Below the pieces are notes generated by a model. The model saw only the letters and a list, made by a program, of their open reading frames with translations, did not search any database and was not told where the DNA came from. Source: Bacillus sp. MYb209 (GTDB lineage: Bacteria > Bacillota > Bacilli > Bacillales > Bacillaceae_G). Taken from it: a stretch of 64,000 nucleotides of DNA. The stretch lies in assembly GCF_002975175.1 (NCBI RefSeq), contig NZ_PCNZ01000001.1:310001-374000 (forward strand), given 5' to 3'. The position numbers and the translations under genes were made by a program. Shown here piece after piece: positions 1-7,290 of the stretch (positions are counted from its first letter, which is position 1; every line of letters starts with the position of its first letter).

Positions 1-1046
1 ATGCTTTTAAATTCACTTTCTTTGTAATCCACTTGATAAACAGCAAATTGATCAAATTTCAGTGGCTCATTCACTCGAATTTCAGCTTCTTTTACCTTTT
101 CTAATTTTGGTTTTTGACCCGCTATATTTTCTCCTACCGCTTTATATAATACAGCATTTGTTTGGAAGTTTTTCGCAATCATTTTATCACCAACACGATC
201 AATTGCTTCATCAAAAACTTCTTTATCCTTACTCTTATCATAAACTTCCTTGATAAACTTTTCGTTTTTCAAATAGTATTGACCATCTGTTCCTGGTATT
301 TCTTTCGTTTCACCGTCACGTAACCAAAGTGCTTCATCTACATACATACTCGGTAAAAAACGTAGCATTGCACCGAATAGAAAGATAATAAGACCAATAT
401 GGTTTACATATGGACCCCAACGGGAAAAACGTCCCTTTTCCGCTAAAACGTTCCCGTCTTCCACTTTCACATTATAATTACGTTTCTTTAAATTAATTTG
501 AACTCGTTCTAAGTCACCTTCATGTGGCGTACCAGTCCCATGCACTCTCTGTCTCTTTAAAAAACTTGGGTGTCTTTTCACCCCCTGTTTTTTTAATGCT
601 TTATAAAGAGGAATCACACGGTCTAAACTACATATAACAAGTGAAATACCAATGGAAGCAATTAAAATCATGTACCACCATGATCCATATAAATTATTAA
701 ATCCTAATTGATAGTATAATTGTCCTAAAAATCCATACTCGGTCTTATAATATTCAGCTGGTTCGATTCCTGGAGTTATGTACATTTCTTGGGGAAAGAT
801 AGTTCCTATTGCCGATGCAGCTAAAGTTATTACGATTAACCATACGCCTACTTTTACAGAAGAGAAAAAACTCCAAATTTTATCGACTATCGTTTTTGTA
901 TGTGTGAGAGATCTCCGAGCACTCCCCTCATATCTCATATCCAATAATTTCATATTTTCATTACTTTCAAATGGTTTCCCACATGCTTCACAAAAAATGG
1001 TTCCTATCGGATTAACATGTCCACATTCACATTTAATTTCTTTCAA
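1..1046 (-). CDS. resB: Cytochrome c biogenesis protein ResB (3' end beyond window)
   Basis: ResB is a membrane partner of ResC in system II cytochrome c maturation, holding haem and apocytochrome. The visible N-terminal ~348 residues read into the left edge without a stop. They contain hydrophobic segments (near residues 50-70 and 100-120 and after the basic RxxSFLKRQR stretch) and the family context next to resA. The start is a TTG at 1046 behind GGTGAGG; an in-frame GTG at 1055 lacks a good site. The first 20 residues carry CxC..CxxC cysteines (CEC-GHVNPIGTIF-CEAC), a small zinc-ribbon-like head not needed for the ResB core. The gene is transcribed downstream of resA. Confidence 0.93.
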   Translation of the reverse strand, partial: MKEIKCECGHVNPIGTIFCEACGKPFESNENMKLLDMRYEGSARRSLTHTKTIVDKIWSFFSSVKVGVWLIVITLAASAIGTIFPQEMYITPGIEPAEYYKTEYGFLGQLYYQLGFNNLYGSWWYMILIASIGISLVICSLDRVIPLYKALKKQGVKRHPSFLKRQRVHGTGTPHEGDLERVQINLKKRNYNVKVEDGNVLAEKGRFSRWGPYVNHIGLIIFLFGAMLRFLPSMYVDEALWLRDGETKEIPGTDGQYYLKNEKFIKEVYDKSKDKEVFDEAIDRVGDKMIAKNFQTNAVLYKAVGENIAGQKPKLEKVKEAEIRVNEPLKFDQFAVYQVDYKESEFKS

Positions 1047-1173
1047 AGCCCTCACCGCCCCTGTATCTATTATGTACTATTGTATATTCTACCTTCAAGT
1101 TACCGCAATACTCAGAATCTTTTAGAGTGAAGGTGCTATACACCAAGCACCTCTTATGTGAAGGCTATCTTTA

Positions 1174-1695
1174 TTATGGAGTAATTTTCTTTAAATAGGC
1201 TTCCAGTTGTTCCTTCGTTTGCTCACCTATAATTTGCTCAACTACCTTGCCTTCCTTATCAATTAAAAAGGTTGTTGGTAATGGTCCCACTCCATATGTA
1301 CCTATGATCTTTTGCCCTTTATCAATTGCAACTGGGAATTTCAAATCATATTGGTTCACAAAGTTCTTCACTGCGATATCCGTTTCATCTGCATCTAAGG
1401 CAATAATTTCAACGCCTTTTTCTTTATATTTCGGATATAATTCATTCATATAAGGCATTTCTTTTTCACAAGGTTTACACCAAGTTCCCCAAAAATTTAA
1501 AAATACACCTTTTCCCTTTAAATCTTTTAATTCAATATTCTTTCCTTCTAAATCAGTTACAACAAAGTTAGGTGCTTCTTTTCCAATTTGCATTTTCTCT
1601 TTATCAGAAAAAAATCCTTGATACAGTGTAAATCCTACAGCACCGCTTAAAATGAGCAGAATGATAACACGAAATAATAATCTATTTTTTTTCAT
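1174..1695 (-). CDS. resA: Thiol-disulfide oxidoreductase ResA
   Basis: ResA reduces the cysteines of apocytochrome c outside the membrane before haem attachment. The 173-residue protein has an N-terminal membrane anchor (about residues 8-26) and a thioredoxin-like fold with the active site WCKPC at C73/C76 and the cis-proline at about P140 in GPLPTT. The B. subtilis enzyme has CEPC, so the Glu between the cysteines is Lys here. It lies just upstream of resB on the same strand, as in the res operon. Confidence 0.95.
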   Translation of the reverse strand: MKKNRLLFRVIILLILSGAVGFTLYQGFFSDKEKMQIGKEAPNFVVTDLEGKNIELKDLKGKGVFLNFWGTWCKPCEKEMPYMNELYPKYKEKGVEIIALDADETDIAVKNFVNQYDLKFPVAIDKGQKIIGTYGVGPLPTTFLIDKEGKVVEQIIGEQTKEQLEAYLKKITP

Positions 1696-1763
1696 ATTGT
1701 CTCTCCTCTCTTCAATGAATAATAAATATATGTATTCTTTACTTCAAATATTTTATTGAACAA

Positions 1764-1792
1764 ATCACCAGCGGATAATTCCACTGGTGAAA
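1764..1792 (-). terminator. Hairpin after rluB
   Basis: TCACCAG...CTGGTGA inverted repeat directly downstream of the rluB stop on the minus strand. The following T-run is weak (TTTGTTC), so this may be a leaky terminator between rluB and resA. Confidence 0.4.
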
Positions 1793-1808
1793 GGTTTCAC
1801 TTTATCGC

Positions 1809-2537
1809 TTATCTTGGCTTTGTAGAAGCAAGTGCACGTAACTGCTTCACCTCATGCGGTGTCAATTCTCTTGCATCACCAGGTCGCAAACTACCCACTT
1901 CTAAAAAGGCATAACGTTCACGTTTTAATTTCATTACTTTACAATCTAACGCTTCAAACATGCGACGTACTTGACGGTTACGTCCTTCATGAATCGTTAA
2001 TTGTACAATCGCCATCTCTTTACGCTTATCCCAAGAAATAATTTTCACTTGTGCTGGTGCTGTTTTCCCATCTTCTAATGCAACACCTCGTTCTAACATG
2101 CGAATTTTCTCACCTGTTAATGGCCCTTTAATTTTCGCAACATACGTTTTTTCAACTTTATATCTCGGATGCATTAATACATTTGCGAAATCTCCATCGT
2201 TTGTCATCAATAATACGCCAGACGTATCATAATCTAAGCGTCCGATTGGGAATAGACGTTGTCTAATTTCAGGGAAAAAGTCTGTTACAACATTTCTTCC
2301 TTTATCATCTGATACACTTGAAATTACACCAGTTGGTTTATATAGTAAAAAATAAACAGGTTCTTCTTTTTCAAGAGGAATGTTATTTACTTCTACTTTA
2401 TCTTGAGGAGTTACTTTTGTTCCTAACTCCTTCACTATTTTCCCGTTAACTTTCACTTTCCCTTGCTGAATTAATTCCTCAGCCTTTCTTCTCGATGCAA
2501 TACCTGCTTGCGCAATCACTTTTTGTAATCGTTCCAT
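1809..2537 (-). CDS. rluB: 23S rRNA pseudouridine synthase RluB
   Basis: RluB converts a uridine in helix 90 of 23S rRNA (position 2605 in E. coli) to pseudouridine. The 242 residues show an S4 RNA-binding domain at 1-55 (LQKVIAQAGIASRRKAEELI) and the RsuA/RluB catalytic core with the aspartate in GRLDYDTSG at about D102, then the GRNRQVRRMF motif near residue 185. Length fits the family. It lies between spmB and resA, the standard Bacillus order. Confidence 0.93.
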   Translation of the reverse strand: MERLQKVIAQAGIASRRKAEELIQQGKVKVNGKIVKELGTKVTPQDKVEVNNIPLEKEEPVYFLLYKPTGVISSVSDDKGRNVVTDFFPEIRQRLFPIGRLDYDTSGVLLMTNDGDFANVLMHPRYKVEKTYVAKIKGPLTGEKIRMLERGVALEDGKTAPAQVKIISWDKRKEMAIVQLTIHEGRNRQVRRMFEALDCKVMKLKRERYAFLEVGSLRPGDARELTPHEVKQLRALASTKPR

Positions 2538-2746
2538 TTCTTTTTTTCACCTCGAATTTATCTTACCTTACATTAGAAAGACTTGGCAACCGCATACGCT
2601 TTACGGTTATTCGCTCCATCTCACTTAAACAACATAGCGATGATAATAAACATATAAAGGTCAAATCATGTTTTTACCCTTTATTATTGTCCATATTTTT
2701 CATATTCCTCACAATAAAAGTTCATCATTTTGTCAAAAATACCGCA

Positions 2747-2783
2747 TAAAAAAACCACTATTAAGCTACACCTTAATAGTGGT
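2747..2783 (-). terminator. Terminator of dacB-spmA-spmB
   Basis: A 12-bp perfect stem (2754-2765 with 2772-2783), 6-nt loop, followed on the minus strand by a run of seven T. It ends the dacB-spmAB transcript before rluB. Confidence 0.88.
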
Positions 2784-2826
2784 CGTATACATATTATAAG
2801 CGAAATAGCGTAAAAAATGAATAGCA

Positions 2827-3357
2827 TTACTGAAACAATAAAGAAACAAACACAATTGAGCAGATAATTCCGATTAAATCTGCAAAAAGTCCTACCTTTA
2901 ATGCATCTCCCATTTTTCTAATACCGACAGCCCCAAAGTATACTGTTAATATATAAAAGGTCGTATCTGTGCTACCTTGCATCGTTGAAGCTAACCTACC
3001 AATAAACGAGTCTGGCCCATATGTAGCGATTAAGTCGGTCGTAATACTTAAACCAGCAGATCCCGAAATCGGACGTATAAGTGCAAGTGGAACGATTTCG
3101 GCTGGTACATGAATAAAGTCTAACATCGGCTTCATTACTGATATCATCGCATCTAGAGCACCTGATGCCCGAAAAATAGAAATAGATGCAAGCATTCCAA
3201 CCATAAACGGCAAAATGGAAACCGCAATTTGAATCCCTTCTTTTCCGCCCTCAACGAACGATTCATACGTTGGAACTTTCTTTATCGTGCCATACAAAAG
3301 GATAAAACCAATTACACAAGGAATTACCCATAATGAAATTGTATTTACAATACTCAT
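2827..3357 (-). CDS. spmB: Spore maturation protein B
   Basis: SpmB is an integral membrane protein of the nucleoside-recognition (Gate) domain family, required with SpmA for full spore core dehydration. The 176-residue product is almost entirely hydrophobic, with the conserved RPISGSAGLSI and STDTTFYIL segments. Its start overlaps the spmA stop by 4 bp, indicating translational coupling. Confidence 0.95.
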   Translation of the reverse strand: MSIVNTISLWVIPCVIGFILLYGTIKKVPTYESFVEGGKEGIQIAVSILPFMVGMLASISIFRASGALDAMISVMKPMLDFIHVPAEIVPLALIRPISGSAGLSITTDLIATYGPDSFIGRLASTMQGSTDTTFYILTVYFGAVGIRKMGDALKVGLFADLIGIICSIVFVSLLFQ

Positions 3358-3950
3358 TTTTTCCGCCCCTTTCTACTCCTTCTCCGGTAAAAATAGCGGT
3401 CAATCCAAATCGCTCCAATCATCGATAACACTTGTGCTATAAATGTTACGCCAACGATTTCAGTAGGGTTTGCTGATTCATAAGTCATTCGAATCGAGAT
3501 GACAGTAGTCGGAATTAATGTAATTGCTGAAGTATTTAATGCTAGAAACGTCACCATAGAACGACTTGCTGAATCCTTTCCACCATTTAACTCTTTCAGT
3601 TGTTCCATTGCTTTAATACCTAAAGGTGTTGCTGCATTACCTAACCCAAAAAAGTTCGCCATCATATTTGATAAAATGAATCCCATTGAAGGGTGATCCT
3701 TCGGTATTTCTGGAAATAATCTTTTTACTATCGGCATAAAAAGTGATACTAACTTCTTTAACAATCCAGCTTCCTCAGCAATTTTCATTAAACCGAGCCA
3801 AAATACTAAAACACTAATAAGTCCAATACAAATCGTTACAGCATCTTTTGACCCTTCAAACACTGCTTTGGTCACTTCTTCCATCGTTCCATTTATCATG
3901 GCATACACAATCCCTATAACTGCCATCGCTGCCCATACGAGATTAACCAT
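3354..3950 (-). CDS. spmA: Spore maturation protein A
   Basis: SpmA pairs with SpmB; both carry nucleoside-recognition Gate domains and act in the developing spore membrane with DacB. The 198-residue protein has several membrane spans and the family segment ANFFGLGNAATPLGIKAM. It overlaps dacB by 8 bp and spmB by 4 bp, so the three form one tightly coupled operon, sigma-E controlled in B. subtilis. Confidence 0.95.
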   Translation of the reverse strand: MVNLVWAAMAVIGIVYAMINGTMEEVTKAVFEGSKDAVTICIGLISVLVFWLGLMKIAEEAGLLKKLVSLFMPIVKRLFPEIPKDHPSMGFILSNMMANFFGLGNAATPLGIKAMEQLKELNGGKDSASRSMVTFLALNTSAITLIPTTVISIRMTYESANPTEIVGVTFIAQVLSMIGAIWIDRYFYRRRSRKGRKK

Positions 3951-5067
3951 CTATCCCAACACCTATCATGTAAGAGAAGATTTCTTTTACGTTATTCCAA
4001 TACATTCCCGTTGTAGCTACTAACTTTCGTTTACTGTAAAACAAATTTCGTTCTCCAACTTTCTCGTTCCCTACATAAATTTCTGTCTTCCCAATCTTTA
4101 CTCCATCCGTAAGTTTTGCACTTTTGTCGAGCTCAACTTTCAATAACACGCTCTTTCTTTCCTCTTCAGTTAAAGGTACAGAAAAACTATTTTTCGTATA
4201 AACATGATTGGCATATTTCTTTTCATTTATTTCAGCGAGTGCTCCTTGTCCTAAAACTTTCGCTTGCTTATAGCGTTCAAAGCCTTTATCAAACAAATTC
4301 ATATGATCATCCCAGTCACTAGAAGCACTCAAAGTTACGACAATTAAATCTAGTCCATCTTTTGAAGCTGTTGTGACAAGCGTCCGTCCTGCTTTCTTCG
4401 TAAAACCTGTCTTTCCCCCTGTTGCAAATTCATAATAGGATGTCACAAGCTTATGTTTATTTTTCCACGGATAATCCCAAGAATCTGATTTATACGTTTT
4501 TGTTCCAAAAATCTCCTTAAAGGTCTCGTTCCCCATTGCATATTTCGTTAATAATGCCATGTCATAAGCCGACGAATAATGCGATCCATCCCCATCCAAG
4601 CCATGCGGGTTTGAGAAATGCGTATCTTTCATTCCGATTTCTTTCGCCTTTTCATTCATTAAATATACGAACCCTTCTATACTCCCTCCCACGTTTTCAG
4701 CAATTACTTGTGCTGCATCATTACCAGATCTAAGCATTAATCCGTAAACTAAATCTTCTAACTTCACTTTTTGTCCAGGTTTTAAATAAATTGCCGATCC
4801 TTCTACTCGTACTGCTTCATTACTAACCGATACTAGCTCTTTCATTTTTCCTGATTCAGCAGCTAACAATGCTGTCATAATTTTTGTTATACTAGCAATT
4901 TTTTGTGGCTCATGTTCTAATTTTCCATATAGCACACGACCGGATTGTTGTTCCATTAAGACTGCGTTACGAGCACTGACACCACCGTTCATTTTTGCAT
5001 ATGCAGGAATCGGCATAATGCTTGCGTACATTATAATTAGCGTAATTATTATACAAATTCGTCTCAT
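3943..5067 (-). CDS. dacB: D-alanyl-D-alanine carboxypeptidase DacB (PBP5*)
   Basis: DacB trims stem-peptide D-Ala in spore cortex peptidoglycan and so limits cross-linking. With the ATG at 5067 (GGGGGGAAAT just upstream) the protein has 374 residues: a signal peptide ending PAYA at about residue 24, SxxK at S59-K62 (SITK), SGN at S114-N116 and KTG at K219-G221. A longer in-frame ORF to 5217 adds a basic, non-homologous 50-residue lead with no ribosome site, so it is rejected. The last part overlaps spmA by 8 bp. Confidence 0.95.
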   Translation of the reverse strand: MRRICIIITLIIMYASIMPIPAYAKMNGGVSARNAVLMEQQSGRVLYGKLEHEPQKIASITKIMTALLAAESGKMKELVSVSNEAVRVEGSAIYLKPGQKVKLEDLVYGLMLRSGNDAAQVIAENVGGSIEGFVYLMNEKAKEIGMKDTHFSNPHGLDGDGSHYSSAYDMALLTKYAMGNETFKEIFGTKTYKSDSWDYPWKNKHKLVTSYYEFATGGKTGFTKKAGRTLVTTASKDGLDLIVVTLSASSDWDDHMNLFDKGFERYKQAKVLGQGALAEINEKKYANHVYTKNSFSVPLTEEERKSVLLKVELDKSAKLTDGVKIGKTEIYVGNEKVGERNLFYSKRKLVATTGMYWNNVKEIFSYMIGVGIDG

Positions 5068-5154
5068 ATTTCCCCCCACGTCCTTTTGGCACTTTTTGTA
5101 CAAGTTTATGCTTGGCCTTTTAAAATATGAACGAAATCTTCCTTCCACCTCCAC

Positions 5155-5181
5155 TAAAAAAGACGCATGGGATATGCGTCT
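5155..5181 (-). terminator. Terminator of the superoxide dismutase gene
   Basis: AGACGCAT...ATGCGTCT stem followed by six T on the minus strand, touching the stop codon of the SOD gene. It separates it from dacB. Confidence 0.82.
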
Positions 5182-6094
5182 AATACGGTGTCCATTCAAT
5201 TTGCTTCGCAATTTCAAATCGCTTTTCTACATCTGGCCAATTTACAACATTCCACCAATTTTTAATATATTCATCTTTTCGATTTTGATATTGTAAATAA
5301 TATGCATGTTCCCATACATCCAGTACAAGGAGCGGTATCGTATCCCACTGTGTAAACAATTGATGAAGCGTGCTTTGCAAAATTTCTAACCTTCCTGAAC
5401 GGGGTACCCATACAAGAATCGCCCATCCTGAACCTTCCACTTTAGAAGCTGCTTCTGTGAAATGCTTTTGAAAACGTAAAAAACTTCCGAAATCTTGCTC
5501 AATTTGTTGTGAAAAAGCCCCTCTCGGACTTCCACCACCATCTTTTTTCATGTTATTCCAAAATATCGTGTGTAAGTAATGACCTGATCCATGAAAAGCC
5601 GCTTCTCTTTCCCAATGCTTAATTAAATCAAATTGATTTGTTTTTCTCGCTTCTTCCATCATCTTCTCTGCTTTATTTAATCCTTCCACGTAACTACGAT
5701 GATGTTTATCATGGTGTAACATCATAATTTCTCGTGAAATGTACGGTTCTAGCGCATTATATGGATAAGGTAATGGCGGAAGGGTATGCCCCCCAATCGG
5801 AACAGCTCGTTCGCTATCCCCTCTTTCACATAGTTCATATTCCTCTCCTTCTTGCATAAATACTTCCTGTAAATGGTGTTGAATATGTTCTACATCCTCA
5901 CTTATTTCATACATAAACTCGGCATCTGTGTCGTACTCATGCTCTTTCATACGCTCTAATAAAGTTTGAATTTTATAAGCAAGCATATGGACATCATACA
6001 CTTCCATTGCACGGCTATCTAATACTTGAAGAACACTTTCACACCAGCTCTCTACTTCATGAAAGTAATCTGTAAATACACCTTGTTGACTCAT
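5180..6094 (-). CDS. Fe/Mn-family superoxide dismutase with N-terminal extension
   Basis: It would dismutate superoxide. Residues ~104-304 form an Fe/Mn SOD domain with the four expected ligands: H127 (MMLHHDKHH), H175 (GHYLHTIFW), D259 and H263 (LDVWEHAYY). The first ~100 residues are an extra acidic, probably helical domain with a Cys at 18 and 89, absent from the ~200-residue housekeeping SodA. The residue before the second His ligand is Leu rather than the usual Asn. The architecture matches the B. anthracis gene called sod15 and B. subtilis SodF. Start chosen by AAGGAGGTGCGAC upstream. No signal peptide is visible, so it is probably cytoplasmic or spore-associated; metal preference and activity are not evident from sequence. 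Confidence 0.88.
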   Translation of the reverse strand: MSQQGVFTDYFHEVESWCESVLQVLDSRAMEVYDVHMLAYKIQTLLERMKEHEYDTDAEFMYEISEDVEHIQHHLQEVFMQEGEEYELCERGDSERAVPIGGHTLPPLPYPYNALEPYISREIMMLHHDKHHRSYVEGLNKAEKMMEEARKTNQFDLIKHWEREAAFHGSGHYLHTIFWNNMKKDGGGSPRGAFSQQIEQDFGSFLRFQKHFTEAASKVEGSGWAILVWVPRSGRLEILQSTLHQLFTQWDTIPLLVLDVWEHAYYLQYQNRKDEYIKNWWNVVNWPDVEKRFEIAKQIEWTPY

Positions 6095-6165
6095 GTCGCA
6101 CCTCCTTGATGCTATCCACTTTAACTATATTCAATTAAAATCCCTTATATAACTGGACAAACGGA

Positions 6166-6197
6166 AAAGAAGCTAAGTGTCCTTAGCTTCTTTTCCT
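6166..6197 (-). terminator. Terminator downstream of ypuI
   Basis: GAAAAGAAGCTAAG...CTTAGCTTCTTTTC palindrome just after the ypuI stop; T-rich on both sides, so it can act in either direction. Confidence 0.82.
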
Positions 6198-6200
6198 TAA

Positions 6201-6692
6201 TTAATATTTGTGCAACATTTTTGTTTGGTAATCTGTCTCATAATATTCTAGTTCTTCACGCATCAATTGAAATTTCCCTTCTAAATCCTTCATCATTCGT
6301 TCTATAGATCCAGGGGGGCTTTGCTGAAAAACAATAGAATTTTTCCCTGTATAAGCAGAACGACTATTTTCATACCAATGATCATTCTTTGGCGAAAAAA
6401 ACTCTGCAATTACTTGATGGTAAATCTTATATAAAACTTTTTCAGCTGCGGTCTTTCGAAATGGTTGGCTATTCAACAAAACAAAACATGCATCAAGTCC
6501 TTCTTCACAAAAAACAAGAAGTCTTCTTATTGATGCTAATATCCCTTTATAGTATTGCTCGTTTCCTGTTGGTGTCTCCTCCAATAAAGAAGGTAACGTA
6601 TGATAATTTACATAATTAGTTATCAAGGAAATTACATCTTCTAAAAATATAGAAACTTGTTCTGTTTGATTTTCAACCATAAAATTAGACAT
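6201..6692 (-). CDS. ypuI: YpuI-family protein (DUF3907)
   Basis: This 163-residue soluble, mostly helical protein belongs to the YpuI/DUF3907 family, whose members sit near dacB-spmAB in bacilli; no biochemical role is known to me. It has no membrane span or signal peptide. Start at 6692 follows AAAGGAGAGAG. The gene upstream ends 22 bp away, so the two are probably co-transcribed. Assignment rests on recognised family similarity and position. Confidence 0.8.
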   Translation of the reverse strand: MSNFMVENQTEQVSIFLEDVISLITNYVNYHTLPSLLEETPTGNEQYYKGILASIRRLLVFCEEGLDACFVLLNSQPFRKTAAEKVLYKIYHQVIAEFFSPKNDHWYENSRSAYTGKNSIVFQQSPPGSIERMMKDLEGKFQLMREELEYYETDYQTKMLHKY

Positions 6693-6714
6693 GGCTTCTC
6701 TCTCCTTTGCCGTT

Positions 6715-7104
6715 TTACGCTATTTCTACTCTTTTATTTTTATGTAATTCAGCTAATATTTCTTGTACTTTCACCACTGTTCCCTCGTCAAAGTATCGTT
6801 GAAAGTCTGTTACTTCATTGAGATACAAGCGCTTCTGCGCGCGTAGCTCTTTATTGTTCACTAAACAAGCGATCGCTACAATATCTCGTAAATATACGTC
6901 TTGTTCTTCTACTTTATAAACTGGATTTCCTTCAAAAGGGGTAATTTCTTGTAAAATTTCTTCAAAATATCGAACATATAAGACAGAAAAGGTTTTCTCT
7001 TGATTATTTAATATATATGTCACTTCAGATCTATTAAAAAAATCTTCTGATGTATTCGGTTGTGCTTTTTCTAACTCATATCCTGCATAACCTATTATAA
7101 TCAT
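6715..7104 (-). CDS. Hypothetical protein upstream of ypuI
   Basis: Not recognised. The 129-residue soluble acidic protein starts MIIIGYAGYELEK and contains the segments VLYVRYFEEILQEI and LYLNEVTDFQRYFDEG; no cysteine pair, membrane span or known motif is visible apart from one Cys near residue 79. A good site (GAGGGGAAGTAG) precedes the ATG. It is the first gene of a likely two-gene unit with ypuI. Confidence 0.65.
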   Translation of the reverse strand: MIIIGYAGYELEKAQPNTSEDFFNRSEVTYILNNQEKTFSVLYVRYFEEILQEITPFEGNPVYKVEEQDVYLRDIVAIACLVNNKELRAQKRLYLNEVTDFQRYFDEGTVVKVQEILAELHKNKRVEIA

Positions 7105-7290
7105 CTACTTCCCCTCTCTTCCTTCTTTCATCTTATTTTAACTTAATTTTTCGATAAACGAAATATTCTTTTAAATATAACCTATATAAAAAATAGCTTC
7201 CCTATACAGGAATTTACCTTTTTATTTTTCTTGAAGTTTGTCATAATAATATTATTGTCTCAGTTTTCTTACACAAGGAGAGTTGTATTT

